From Cyathus striatus (Eukaryota; Basidiomycota; Agaricomycetes; Agaricales; Nidulariaceae), in contig JAOVFP010000019.1 of assembly GCA_025738555.1 (NCBI GenBank), positions 992,001 through 1,056,000 of the forward strand: a DNA stretch of 64,000 nt, written 5' to 3'. The position numbers and the translations under genes are program-made. The notes beneath the pieces are model-generated. The model saw only the letters and a program-made list of their open reading frames with translations. It was not told the origin of the DNA and did no database searches. Below are positions 45,865 to 58,174 of this stretch, piece after piece. The number at the start of each line of letters is the position of its first letter. Within the stretch, counting starts at the first letter, position 1.

Positions 45865-48800
45865 ATGCCTCTATTCGAAAGGGCCCATAACTTCAATATC
45901 AACAACTCACAGTTCAATGATAACTCCAAATCTGGATTAAACGGTATGTCTTCGTACTACTATGACCATAAATGCTGCCAAATCACTGAATCATTACCCA
46001 CAATACAAGGGATACAATATCTCGCTCAGAATATTGCTTCGAGCGCAACTCATGATTCAGATAGAAGTCGTAATAGGGCAACTTGCCATCCTGGAACCCG
46101 GGAGGATATATTGCAAGATATATTAAACTGGGCTTTAAACGATAACGATGATCAAAAGAATATTTATTGGCTTCACGGTCCTGCCGGGGTAGGGAAATCG
46201 GTTATCTTTCAGACAGTAGCAGTTAAGCTGCAAGAGGAGGGAAAGCTTGGAGCCAGCTTTTTTTTCTCCAGGAATGATCCAGCTAGTAATAATGTCTCAA
46301 AGCTATTCGCCACTATCGCTTATAAGCTTGCCATTTCATCTGGGTCATCTGATCTTCGGAACGCAGTTGAAGCCAAGATCGAGCACGATCCCAGCATAGT
46401 GCAGCAATCTATGGAAATACAGTGGAAAAAGCTCGTGGTTGAGCCATTGAAGGAAGTTTCTGGCAAAGGTGTGAGTGTCATCACAACTTTGATTCTGATC
46501 GATGGGCTGGATGAATGCGAGAACGACGAAAGTCAACTGGAGTTATTGGAACTACTTAATCAGGCTGAATTCGAAGATCTTCCGCTCCGCGTCATCGTTT
46601 CTAGTCGTCCAGAGTCGCATATTCAGGACTCCATTCTAAAGGATAAAGCGGTCAAATGTGAACTCCGTCGTTCAGATAAAGTAGATGACGAAATACGTTT
46701 ATTCCTGTGTGACAAGTTCCAAGAGCTACGCAAACAGAGGAAGTTTCGTGCGTCGATTCGTTCGGTTGTGGGAACATGGCCTTCTGATTTGGACCTTTAT
46801 ACGCTTGTTGCAAAGGCGTCAGGACAGTACGTCTACGCAACAACTGTATTGAGATACGTAGAATTAGGCAAAGAAGGCACCCCTGTCAAGCGCCTCAGGC
46901 ATATTATAAACCTTGAAAATGCACATGAATCATTCTCAAGTCTCGATATACTTTATCGAGAAATTTTGTCGAAATGCCCTACTGTTACTTTAACCGTTTT
47001 AGGATTTCTTTATATCCTCTTACGAGAAACGCGACATATACTGTTACCGACTTTGTCAGTCATTGATCAACTGCTACAGCTTGACCCTGGGGAAATTGAG
47101 GAAGCTCTGGAAACTTTACATTCTCTCGTTTACATTCCTGATTTGTCATTGCTGCCGACATGGGATATCGCAGAGCCCCATTTTCACCATGCATCCCTTG
47201 AAGATTTTCTGACTGATAGACGACGATCAGAGACATATTTCATTGATATGAAAAAGACCTACAAACACTTTCTCAATTGCTGCCAGAATAGCTTTGAGTT
47301 GACTTTTGGAAAATATCATAGTCATCAATCAGATGAGGATTCTCCTCACCATGTAACTTGTAACTTCTGTAAGTACAGTCTGCATACAGGATCATATTAT
47401 TAACTATATCCTTATCCAGTTGGTTGCTTTTATGCATTATCAAAGTGGTTTGGCCTTCGAAGAGATCAAATGAAAGGATCAGTACCCGACGAAAGTGTCA
47501 TTGCATGGATTTTAGATGATACCCCATTAGTACGGTGAGTTTATATAAAAATATAAACCCCCAAAATAACTAGCCTCTGTGTAACTAATACAGATTACAA
47601 CATATGCTAACTAATATGGCATCTATGCTTCCTTCTCTGGGGGAAGATTATGAATTCTTGAGCAATAGTAAGCAGCAGCAGATGGTGCAAAACTGCACCT
47701 TGGAAGCCTTTGTGGTCACTGCCACTGTTATAGGGGACTATTACTTAGCAATGGGACACATGTCTGAATCAGTGAAGCCCAAAGACAATTCTGGGCAGGA
47801 ATCACTCTCAAACATCTTGGATCTTGTAAGTGGTCTGTACTTTATATTTGGTAAACAAATAATGAATAATATATCAGGCAATATGTAGCCCATACCTTTC
47901 AGGAGATCTAAAAAGAAAATTCCTTGGATATATAGGCCAGCTTCTTGAGGTGGGTATTGCTCCATCTATCTATTACTTTCAGGATTCTATCTTGTGGCAC
48001 AACATCCCCTTTGCATTTGGGGCATATGCAGAAATTCATCAGGGACATTTCCGAGGCCAACAGTTATGTATCAAACAATACAGAACGGTAGGAATACCAG
48101 AACTTCCTTCTGAGGTGATCTGTTGTCTTGCACTATACTTTCTTTGCTCACCATTCCCTACTGTTAGTTTGATCCGCATCCGTTTACAGTTTTAAGGCAC
48201 TTCAGTCACTGTCCCAGCATACTTCCATTTTATGGAATACATCCATTCTTGCATTCGACACTGGGCCCACTTGCCCCAATCTCCCCATATCTGCCAAATA
48301 CATTGAGATCGTATTGTAAAGGATCTGCTTCATATAATGCAAAGCAGTTAACTGTGGGACTAAGCTATAATTTTATTTCAGGCTAAATGTCTAAAATATG
48401 TGATAGATCGGTGACACTATTACAGCTATACACCATCTGCAGATGGAGGGAGTTATCCCATTAACTATCACACCAGTATTTAATATTATTTTATCTTTAA
48501 AAAGACTTTATTTGACACTGAATTAGCAGGACATTCTGGTATCAACAAATGGCCGTGGATACCTTATGATATCTACTGAAGCATATTATTCCGAGATGTT
48601 TTACATGGGCAAGGTACCCGCTGATGAATTTGAGGAAATAATGGATAATATTCCATCGGTTTTTCGATATTCTTCTCCCGAAGTTATTCAACTTGACTCT
48701 GACGTTATCATCAATTATAAATCAAACGTATATGCACTTGCATCTGTTATATATGAAGTGATTTTTCATCCTTGTTCGTTAATACAACTCAGCGCTAATT

Positions 48801-49220
48801 CCAGGTATCTCATATTAGATACTGACAGATCGTCAGCCGTTTTTTGAGCTTATTTCCAATGTTAAAGTTTTAGTATGTATCCTGCAGGGCGGAAAGCCTT
48901 CAGAACCACCCAAGGACAATTCATGTTGGGCAACCAACGGAGGTCTGTTAACTGAAGATATCTGGAAATTATTGCTTGAATGTTGGAACAAGGAACCTAC
49001 GAAACGACCTACGTTGATGGAAATTTATGACCGCATGCATCTCGGAGACATTGAAGATACACGTCCTCCAGATAGCTGGCCTCTCGCGGCTCGTTTCAAC
49101 GACCTACGTCATAGTGTGCGGTTAGTAACACCGGAGGTTATAGATGATACATTTAAATTGGTACGAGATTATTTCCCTTCATTTCCAAAGATTCTCGATA
49201 ATGAATATTTACCAGCTTAA
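45865..49220 (+). CDS. NACHT NTPase fused to a pseudokinase (NLR-type)
   Basis: ATG 45865 starts ERAHNFNINNSQFND, the usual beginning of basidiomycete NACHT proteins. Walker A is GPAGVGKS (about residue 108), Walker B LILIDGLDEC (about 210), then VIVSSRPESH. The 512-codon opening leaves through a GTAAGT donor near 47370, and in-frame exons add a helical part (VGCFYALSKWFGLRRD, SVPDESVIAWILDD). A kinase N-lobe follows (FGAYAEIHQGHFRGQQLCIK, with the glycine loop and Lys). Then come LRHFSHCPSILPFYG, the APE-like YSSPEV, SNVYALASVIYE and CWNKEPTKRPTLMEIYDRM, to a stop at 49218. Between LTVGLSY and DILVSTNGRGYLMISTEA no HRD or DFG motif is seen, so it should be catalytically dead. Such proteins sense non-self in fungi by analogy; the ligand is unknown. 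The middle splice sites (48360-48530) are not certain. Confidence 0.75.
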
Positions 49221-50664
49221 GAAAGTCGAAACAGCTGCTAATCAGAAACGATATATTTTTCTGATTCCCCGTGAACTTGGTGATTGGAGGCCGAACTGGG
49301 GGGCTCTTTATAAATGATTTGGATATATACGCTCACATGTGATTCTCACTATGCACCCTTACTCATGTTTTCGAACCGACTCGGATGTGATATGATTGGA
49401 GCTGCCTATATTCATAGTGTACATCTTTTGTATATTAGAATTAAGTCTGAGGTGATAAGGTTTTTGCTTATGAAGAGAGACCACAGATGCTTTAGCAGTA
49501 TTGACTGCTATCCGGTCCGAAGTACTACATCCTCTTCCATACTATATCCCTAATACACTTGCTGTGCGACACAGTGTACACCGTATACACGTGTAAGTTA
49601 AGTTTAGCAAACGAAAACGTGTATCTTGTTGAACTTCCCGAATCCTGAATCCTGAATCCCGGGCCTGATTGTTCTAATCTTTCGTCTTCCTGGCTTGGGA
49701 AGCAGCTTCTTTTCATGTAGATAACTCAGGACTTGAATTGAATTTAAAGCTGTGCGATGTTGTATCAAGTTGTGCTCGATCGATGGTGGGGATTTTCGAG
49801 GTTCATTTGTTCGTCACCTAGCCGTGTATATGTTACCTGAATCTCTGATGCAACAATTAAATGATTTTCACCTTACAACGGACTCGCACTTGCCTCCGAG
49901 ATCTTCTTCTCTTGTTGACGTGCCTTGACTTATAATTAAACTACCAGCCTCGTTCTTCTCGCTGGCCACCCTTTCGCTTGACCTGATTTATCTTCTCGCT
50001 TGAAGCTTGATCAGCTCGGTCAGGCCCGCTGTTTCCTCTGTAAAATCGCCGATTGTCAAGACCATGATTTATCAGCTTTTTCGTGTATATTAAAACTCGT
50101 AAACCAACTTACCCAAACAATCCACCTTCTGAGTCTCCCAGCCATACCCAGAACAAACGGGCCGATTCTAATGTACATCCCCTAAATTCTCCCACAGTAC
50201 TAATTCTAAACCACTGCGGTACACACACGTAGGGTTAACTTTAGCATTTGAAGAGAGAAAACGTGTTTTGACCCTGGAAGAAGCATACGAGTTCCTGATG
50301 TTCTAATTTATCTATTATGGCCCAAGTGTATCATCAGCGTCTTTTGTGTAGATAAGCCTTTGGAAGTTGGATTTAAAGGTGTTCCTGTGTTCGATCGTTG
50401 TGTGGGGGTGGTGATTCGAGGTAGGGTTTAAACGCTGGCATGTGTTTTTTTTTGAAAAATGAATTTTCGAGGATTAGACAAGTCATAAGTAGGCAGAATG
50501 GGGGATGATCTTATCGTATAGGAGGAGTGGATGTAGGACATTATGATGAAGATATTCTTGGAATCATAGGGTCTATGCCGTTATACTTCATAACTTCATA
50601 AGGGATATAAGTGCGAACTGAGGTTAACTTCTACCGCCACCGGTGCGACGTGCGTTATCTTCAC
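49221..50664. repeat. intergenic region with diverged ~200-bp dispersed repeats
   Basis: Around 49596-49800 and 50230-50420 the order GTTAACTTTAG, AACGTGT, ..GTAGATAA.., TTTAAAG and a TCGATCG..GGGG..ATTCGAGG end recurs. A related version opens both segmental copies (26675-26860 and 50665-50850). No coding sequence is supported. Confidence 0.5.
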
Positions 50665-52608
50665 ATAGGTTTAACTTTAGAATAAGAAACGTGTTTTGTT
50701 CGTTCGTGATAATTGATTGATTGTTGGAATCTTTCCTGTTGGGATGAGGTTCTTTTCGCGTAGATAAGAAGCGGTACTGATTTCAGGATTTTTTAGAGAG
50801 GGGTTGGTCGGTGAATGGTTGTGTTGTTGAAAATCGAGGAATACTTGTTCTACGAATTTGGTAAGTTAATAAACATGAGATCTAAGGCGAACTAATCTTA
50901 TCATAGCAATGATGCACGTCAACACTCATAGTCATGAGGAAGACTCGGGGGTGATTCTCTGCAGAAAAAATATCTGGTCACTGCGGCTTCATCTCACCAA
51001 CTACCTTCTAAATCTCGCCCACCAAAGATTCAGAATAATCCAGATGAACCTATACACACCCACGCTCAACCGCGTCATGATTAATTGCTTCATAGGCATA
51101 CTCGTGCAAAACGCATGGCCTCCTCCTATCAAGCAGCTTCATTTCCTATATCCTCGGGGTCTCAGAAGCATACAGTGCCTTGGAGGGTCGCTAGGGAAGT
51201 GAGAGAACTAAAAGCGATGTGAAGAAAACTACGCGCCCACGTGAGAATAAGTTGAGAGTGATTATTATAAGGGGGTATCGATATCTTAATTTCATTTCGT
51301 TTCGTTTAATAGTTCGTACGTTCATAAAACAAGCTTGTAAGATGTATATAAGTTAAGAGTAATGTTGGGCTGGGAGGAGCGAGACGCAGTCGGGGCAGTC
51401 CGGGAACAATGAGAGCGCGAGTGTCGATGTCATGTCACTCGGCCATTGTTCTCGGAACCCTAACCCAAGGAAGCTGTATACGAATCTCACAGCCCAAGCC
51501 TTGACAAATCTATTCTCGGTCAATTCTCTCCCCCTCTCTAACCTTTCCCTTTTACTCTTCACACCTGTTATCTCTTATCACATAAACCCGCCAAAAGGCC
51601 TCAGACCCAGAAGAAAGCTGAACGAGGAAGAGGAAGAATAACGTAACGTAACTGTGACTCTGAGCTGGCACTCGGTGACTTGACTTGCTGCTCACTCGAA
51701 AGCACAGCCAACATTCTTGCAGCAGGCATGGCAGCCCAGGAATTCTACAACACCAATCCTAACAGCACCAGGTCCGTCTTCCTCTTTCCCTTCCCCACCC
51801 ACCCACTCACTGATAAAACAACAGTACATCATCAACAGACTCATTCTACTTCAACGCCTCTTCAAAGCCATTCAACGACAGCACGTACTCATTCTCCCAA
51901 GATCCGTCTGCACCGCCTACTGCTGTCCCTCATGCCCTCTCAAATCCAGGCATGACGAACTCACAATCAACCCAAAGCACCGACCCGCCTATGGTGTTCT
52001 ATCACCCCCCCACGCCACCTGGTAAAGCTGGCGTGGGGAGCTTTTTTGGGTCGCCTGGGGGGTCTGAGGAGGGTATAAAGATTATTCCTAATAAGACGAT
52101 GGACTCTATAGGCGTCGTAATGTCGCCTGCGACCATTCCCCCGCCGCTCCCAGCAAAATTTGTAGATCCGGTATCACCACCACTCAAACCAACCAAACAC
52201 CCCCCGCCCCTCAAACAGACCAACAGCACATCCACCACACGCTCCCACAGCACTTCCAAACACACAAAGACTGCACCGCCCTCTGCACATTCCACCGCCA
52301 CCTCCTCCTCCTCAGACGACACCGTGAAAATCCGACATGTGGAGCTTGAGCGCTTGTCCCGGTCTAAACTTGTGTCTTTACTCCTGCGCTCGGAGAGCAA
52401 AGAGCACGATGCGAGGAATCTACTGCATTCTGCTATTGATCAGCTGTCGAGGTTGGATGGGAAGTATCATACTGCCGTGGATCGTGCGTATGGCCTTGAA
52501 GAGCACGCGAGGGGGACGGAGAGGGAGTTGGAGGGTGTGAAGCGGGAGAGGGATGCTTTGAGGAGGATTGTTAATGAGAAGGAGAGGGTTGGGAGAGAAG
52601 AGAGGGAA
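50665..52608. repeat. segmental duplication, copy 2 (parental side)
   Basis: This is the partner of 26675-28665. Here the coding sequence continues beyond the duplication into the rest of the coiled-coil gene, so this is the likely source. Upstream it includes a TCATTTCGTTTCGTTTAATA stretch and a pyrimidine-rich leader before the ATG. Confidence 0.85.
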
Positions 52609-55600
52609 GGGTGGGAGAGGACTAGAGTTCGGTTGGAGGGGGAAAGGAGGGGTGTTGAAGATGAACTGTACGTTTCCTTTTTCTTCACTGAGTCGTAAAC
52701 TAATGGCATGATAGGAAAAATACAAAAAGTCAAATAACAGCCCTCCAATCCCACCTAGCCCAAATCGAAAAACTATCAATCAAAGACCGCGCAAAAGCCC
52801 GCAAAATTCGGAGGAGGCATTACAAGTGATAGCCCGCGAGCAGGGGAGACAAGAAGGTTTCTCTGAAGGTGTTTCTTTAGGACAGAACGGCTACGCTCTC
52901 CCCCTCCCCCTCCACAAGACGACCCTATACCACCAGAGAGGAGAATGGAAATGGGACGGGTGATACGCCTAGGAGGGGGATGGAACATGAAATGGAAGAT
53001 GCTGCGCTAAGAGAAGTGGATAGACGCGAGCTTGCGAGTGCACGTGCAAGGATTGGCGAGTTGGAGAGGCAGATTGAGGGGCTTTCTCGTGTGCGCGAGG
53101 ATGTGGCGAGCGAGCGGCGCCGAGCGGACGACGAAGCTAGGAGGAGAGCAAGTGTGCAAGCTGAGCTTGAACGTGCTCGCGAGTCTCTTGCGCTGCTTGA
53201 GGGGCAGAAGCAGAGTTTGGAGGAACGCGTGGGGGGGTTGGAGAGTGAGAATGCGCGGATTGCGCAGCTCGAGACTCAAGTGAGGGAGTTAGAGGGACGA
53301 CTTAGGGAGGCGGAGGATAAGAAGCGAGAAGCGGACGAGAAGGCTTCAAGAGCCGATGGCGAAGTTGCTTCCTTGCGTGGGGAGAAAGTTCGCTTGGAAG
53401 AGTTTGTTAGGAGTCTTGAGGGCCGACTTCAAGTTTCCAGTGAGAGTTTGCGGGTTGGGGAGGAAGATAATCGACGTCTTAAATCCGAAAACGACTCTCT
53501 TCTCCTCGAAAAACGGAACTTGGAGGAAGACCTGCACAACGCGCAAGCGCGCGTTGTGGATCTATCTCGGGATATCGATGATGTAGAGGATGATTTGCAT
53601 CGTGTTCAAGATGAAGTGAAACGAGCGGAGATGGAGAGGGATCACGCAAGGCGCGAAGCGCATCGCGCAGGAGAGACCGCGGAACATGCGAGGAGGGATG
53701 TTATGCGTGCTGGTGAGAGTGCAGAGTATGCTAGTAGGGAGGCTAGGGAGGCTGCGAGGGAGGCTGCTGAAGCTAGGGAGGTTGCTGCTGAAGCTGCACG
53801 GCGGCCGCCTGAGATTAGGGTTGTGGAGGTTGAGAGGGAACGGGTTGTTCAAGTTGAAGGGAGACGCCTAGGGAGAGGCAGGGGGGATTGCCGTACCTTG
53901 CTATGCCGCCTCCGCCTTCTATGTATGGTACCCCGCCTGGGGGGTTGGTATGCCTATGCCTACGCCTGGGAGTGGGAGTTCTATGTCTATGCCGACTCCG
54001 GGGAGTGGAAGTGGGTATTCGATGCCTGTGCCCCCTCCGGGGATTGTTACTGGGATTAGTATGCCTGTTCCTCCGCCTGGATCATTACTGGTACGCCTGG
54101 ATCGATGAACATGCCTCAGCCACCTATTCGTATGCCGGAGGTGCCTGTTCCCCCACCTGGATCAATACGTATGCCGGAAGTTCCACAGAGAGGCGAAGGA
54201 GGAGTGTCGATGCCCGATCCGGGCGCTGCCATGGCAAGTGTATACGAGGCTGCTACGCGTGTTCCCCGCCTGGTGGTGTGTCCATGCCGGATCCTGGGAG
54301 AGCGATGGAGAGTGTTTTGGCTGGTAGGGGTGGGGGAGTGAGTATGCCCGATCCTGCGAGGGCAATGGAGAGTGTGAGGAGGGTTCCTCCTCCCACTGGT
54401 GGTGTTTCCATGCCGGATGTGAATCGAGCGCTGGAGAGTGTGTTGAGTGCACAGGCTGGGGCTGTTAGGATTCCTCCTCCGGGTGGTGTGTCTATGCCTG
54501 ATCCGGGTGCTGCCATGGCTAGCGTTATGAATGGTGCAGTGAGGATTCCACCACCCCCCGGAGTGTCCATGCCGGATCCAGGAGCTGCGATGGCCAGTGT
54601 CTTATCGGACGCTACGCGTGTTCCGCCTCCGCAGATGCCTGTTATTCCCCCGCCTGGAGTGTGAGTATGCCCCAGGTGCCTAATATCCGACCGGCCGAGA
54701 GGAATACGAGGAGGAAAGGTGTCCCTGGACGTCCGAGGAGCTCGAGTCAGAGTTCGACCACGTCTACTGTTACGGGGATTGATCTCGTTACGTTTCCTCA
54801 GCCTCCTGCGCGAGCGGGGATTTATGCTGGGACTGCTAGTTCGACTGGGAGTGCTGGTGGTGGGATTTATGGGCCTCCTGCACCTTCTTCTGCTTCTTCG
54901 AGTGGTGGTGGTGGTGCTGGGGGCATTTATGCACCTGCGAATCCGACGAGTCAAGGAGGTGGGATTTATGCGACTGGGCAGCCGGCGGGCGGTGCGGGGT
55001 ACTCGTATAGACCTTCGTATGGTAATCCTTTGAGGGATTCGAATCGCGATAGGGATAATTTGAGTACGATTTTGGAGGATCAGAGTATTAGGGACACTAG
55101 TAGTCCCACTCCGCCTGCTACGCCCAGGAATGCCTCTAGGACGAGTATTTATGCGAATCCTGTTACTGAGGTATGTTTTTTTTTCTTTTTTGATAATGGA
55201 AGAAGCTGATGATGGTTTAGTCGGTGAATGTTCCGGGTGGTTGGCCGCCTGCGCATAGTCCCAATGCACCTGTTCAGCCTGGTCTTTTGAATCCTATGTA
55301 TCACCCCCCTGGTGCTGATTTGAGGAGGAGCTCGAGTTATGGTAGCTCGACTTCTGTGGGTATTACTGTTGAGCCTCCTGTACGTTCTTTCTTTGCTCTC
55401 TGGTGCATCAGCTGATGTTTGGATTGTAGTCTCGCTCACCATCGCCTGGTGGCGACGCCTCGCATGGACAGGAGAATCACTTCCTCAGTCCGAATCATAG
55501 TCCCATTTCGCTTCCTCGACAGACGTTGCCTCCTGACCCCGTGTTGCCTGTTGCGCCTAGGGGCGTGACGTACCCTTCCCAACCGAGTTCGCCTGTTATA

Positions 55601-56365
55601 CCCACTATGCCTAATACGCCTAGGAGCAGGAGCAGGAACGGGCCTGTGATTCCGGAGGTTACGCAGTTGGATGGGCCGAGTTTGCCTGCTAACTTTGTGC
55701 CTATGGCTATTACGAGTCATGGTGTTACTACGCCTTTGAATCCTGGTGGAGCGCCTTTGCCGCCGGAAGGGAGAACGCCACGGAGTGGGAATGTGCCTCT
55801 TGGGGGTGGTGGGGCGACACCTAGGAGTGGGAGTGTGCCGCTTGGTGCTACGCCCCGTATGGGTATATACTCTAACTTGCCGGGGTCGGGGAGACCTGTT
55901 ATTCCAAATTTGCCACCTGACAGTGGGAGTTCGTCGGAGGAAGAACGGAGTAGGGGGAGTTCTAGGGGGAGTCGGCCTGGGAGTGGAATTTACTCACGGC
56001 CTGGATCGTCTTCGTCCTCTGAGATCCGTCGTGTGCCGTCTATGGATATCAGACAAGTGCCACCTCAGGAGATTCGAAGGGTGCCATCGAGCGATATGCG
56101 CAGGTTGTCTGGTGCCAGTGGGAGTGGGAGTAATCCACCACCGTTCATTCCCCCGGCGTACATGATGGACGATGAGGAGAATGATTCCGATGGGTTCGAC
56201 GGAAAGACCAAGATGAATACGTATTTGAATTCTGCGCTGGGGACGCCTGGGCCGGCTGTTCTCCCGCAGTTGCAGGAGGAGGAAGCGGTGACTATGCCTG
56301 AGCCTGTTATTCCGAATATCGTGCAGAAGAAGAATGCGAAGAAGACGAGGAAAGGGAAGAAGTAA
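51728..56365 (+). CDS. large coiled-coil and proline-rich protein, frame interrupted
   Basis: Exon 1 is 51728-51771 (MAAQEFYNTNPNSTR), exon 2 51825-52667, exon 3 from 52715. The N-terminus is Ser/Pro-rich (FYHPPTPPGKAGVGSFFGSP) and a first coil follows (VELERLSRSKLVSLLLRSES). After KARK at about 52800 the frame shifts to EEALQVIAREQGRQEGFSEG. A long coil runs from 52980 to about 53870 (RIGELERQIEGLSRVREDV onward). Then come proline-rich repeats (GVSMPDPGAAMASV), a Gly/Ser/Pro tail, further exons after introns near 55170 and 55385, and a basic end KKNAKKTRKGKK with TAA at 56363. At least four frame changes lie in simple repeats (52800, 53870-54100, 54260, 54660). They are either real decay or assembly error. 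Length suggests a structural or scaffolding protein; family not recognised. Confidence 0.6.
54160..54655 (+). repeat. six-fold GVSMPDPGAAMASV protein repeat
   Basis: Repeats of about 14 residues separated by proline-rich spacers of varied length: VSMPDPGAAMASV, VSMPDPGRAMESV, VSMPDPARAMESV, VSMPDVNRALESV, then two more of the first kind. They are read in the plus frames around the broken gene. The pattern survives across frame changes, which shows that the frames were once one. Confidence 0.8.
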
Positions 56366-57279
56366 TGGTTTTTGGATTCTGCGATACCCCACGTTTTCTT
56401 GTATATGGTTATTTCTTTCGTGTTTTTTTTTGTTGTTTTCGATGTTTTCTGCTTGCTTTTTGTGTACCCTTTCGTACTTACGGTTTTTGTTTGATGCTTT
56501 AATACTTTCCTTACGATGTAATGCAAATGTACTAATGACTGAATGAATGAATGTTTTTGATGACACGCAGCAGCGGACATTTTTCTTGTCATATTTTGGT
56601 ATCTTCACTCTCCCTTGTAAGTACCCTTGCCAGCCTCCCGCTCACATTTCCCCACGCCTTCTGCTTATCACTTCTGTTGCTCACTGTTGTCCGCATCCCG
56701 CTTGAGAAATTTCCACGCATTCGCTTATCATTTCCAACATTGTATCCGCCCCCCGCTCGCAATTTCACACGCATTTCGCTCTCCCGTACATAGTTTCCCA
56801 AGTTATCGGTTACATTACTATGCTATAGCTTCGTCTGTTGCAAGTATATCATAATGCAAAAATAATCAAAGGCGTTGTGGGACAGAGCGGTAGTGGTAGT
56901 GGTAATTAGTTACTACTTATCTGTAACTTGAAGCTTGAATATTAAGAAGTTGAAAGGACCTCTAAAGGAAATTGATTGAAAGAAATCGGGAAGCCCGTGT
57001 GTGTGCAGTGAGCGAGAGAAATCACGGTGAGATCCGAAGGACTGGTAGATCACTACATATAGTCCTGGGCGCACATTAAGGATCTTCGTTTGTTGATGCC
57101 ACGCGCTGTGAATCGTGATACGTAGATTCGTATAAGTGTATTGAAGCACGAACGAAATTCTTTAATCAAAGTATAGCAAGTTCACAAATGGTGCGCGAAC
57201 AGCCTGAACCGAAGGCAATATCAACCTCCATTGAAACCGCTTAAATGGGAAAATATACGTTTCAGCTTGCTTTTGTATA
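56366..57279. other. 3' region and intergenic
   Basis: The first 200 bases are the likely 3' UTR of the coiled-coil gene (T-rich, CTTTCCTTACGATGTAATGC). Around 56620-56790 there are repeats of a CCCGCT..ATTTCCACGCATT-type unit. No gene is seen. Confidence 0.4.
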
Positions 57280-57990
57280 TCTTACGTATTTATGATTTTT
57301 GTCTGATGCTTTACTACTTTCCTTATGATATAACGCAAATGTGATGATTCAATCAATGAGTATTTTTTGTGACAAAAGCGTTGGCAACAAGGTTAAGCAC
57401 TGCAATTAGCAGGCGTCAAAAATAACTTCAAATCAAATGTCAGAATTTTATGGATATAGCAACAGCCTGAACATCTCACTGAGATTTATCATGATATTGG
57501 CCTGTGTACACTGCATGAGCTCCGAGGTGCTTCTGGATGGAGGTAGGATACTATTAGATAATCTAGTACTTCGTAGACATTGCAATGCGTAGCGCTCCAA
57601 TGTCTAGATATAGCACGCTTGTTTAATCGCTACGCTGTTTTCGGTGTTCCTCATTTAATCATATATCGCAGGCGTCCCCGTTATAGCCTCATCTTCAATT
57701 TTATTTTCATCCGTTATCCTTCTATATATGGATGACGGAGAGAACGATTCCATGGAAGGACGAAGATGAATATGTTGTACCATTCTGTGATGGGGACACC
57801 CAGACCAACTGCCATTACTTATCTTTCCGAATATTTTGCAGAAGAAGGAAAAGAAGGAGAAGAAAGAGAAGAAGTAGTGGTAATAGCCGGAGAGGTTTTT
57901 TTGTATTCTGCGATACCCCCTCCCCGTTTCTTGTTTTCGTATCGTTATTTCTTTCGTGCTTTTGTTTTTGATGTTTTGTGCTTGCTTTTA
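57280..57990 (+). repeat. diverged copies of the coiled-coil gene's 3' end
   Basis: 57735-57990 resembles 56180-56480 (GAGAACGATTCC, a poly-Lys-like GAAGAAGGAAAAGAAGGAG stretch, then TTCTGCGATACCCC and TTTCTTTCGTG). 57280-57380 resembles the UTR at 56480-56570 (GTCTGATGCTTTACTACTTT). These are partial, out-of-order duplicates. Confidence 0.6.
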
Positions 57991-58174
57991 AAAGTCATGT
58001 ACCTTAAATACCTACAATTTTGTTAGCAGCTTATTATATTTGAACCATAGCACGGTTTAAATTAAAGTGTAGCCTTCATACATAGATGACTTCCAAAGAG
58101 TTTTAATTGTGAAAGTTTACAGGATTACTAATGTATTCTACATTGATATTGGTTTTATACTGTAGAGTGTTGTA
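57991..58174. other. intergenic
   Basis: AT-rich, between the repeat copies and the 3' side of the membrane-protein gene. It may hold that gene's last short exon (see next entry). Confidence 0.3.

Noticed and set aside
47604..49220. Kinase-like part as a separate gene
   Set aside because: Exons from the NACHT part run in frame through consensus splice sites, and no start with its own promoter is evident; kept as one gene, with doubt noted.
54253..55269. Arg/Thr-rich minus-strand opening of 338 codons
   Set aside because: Antisense shadow of the proline- and glycine-rich exons of the coiled-coil gene.
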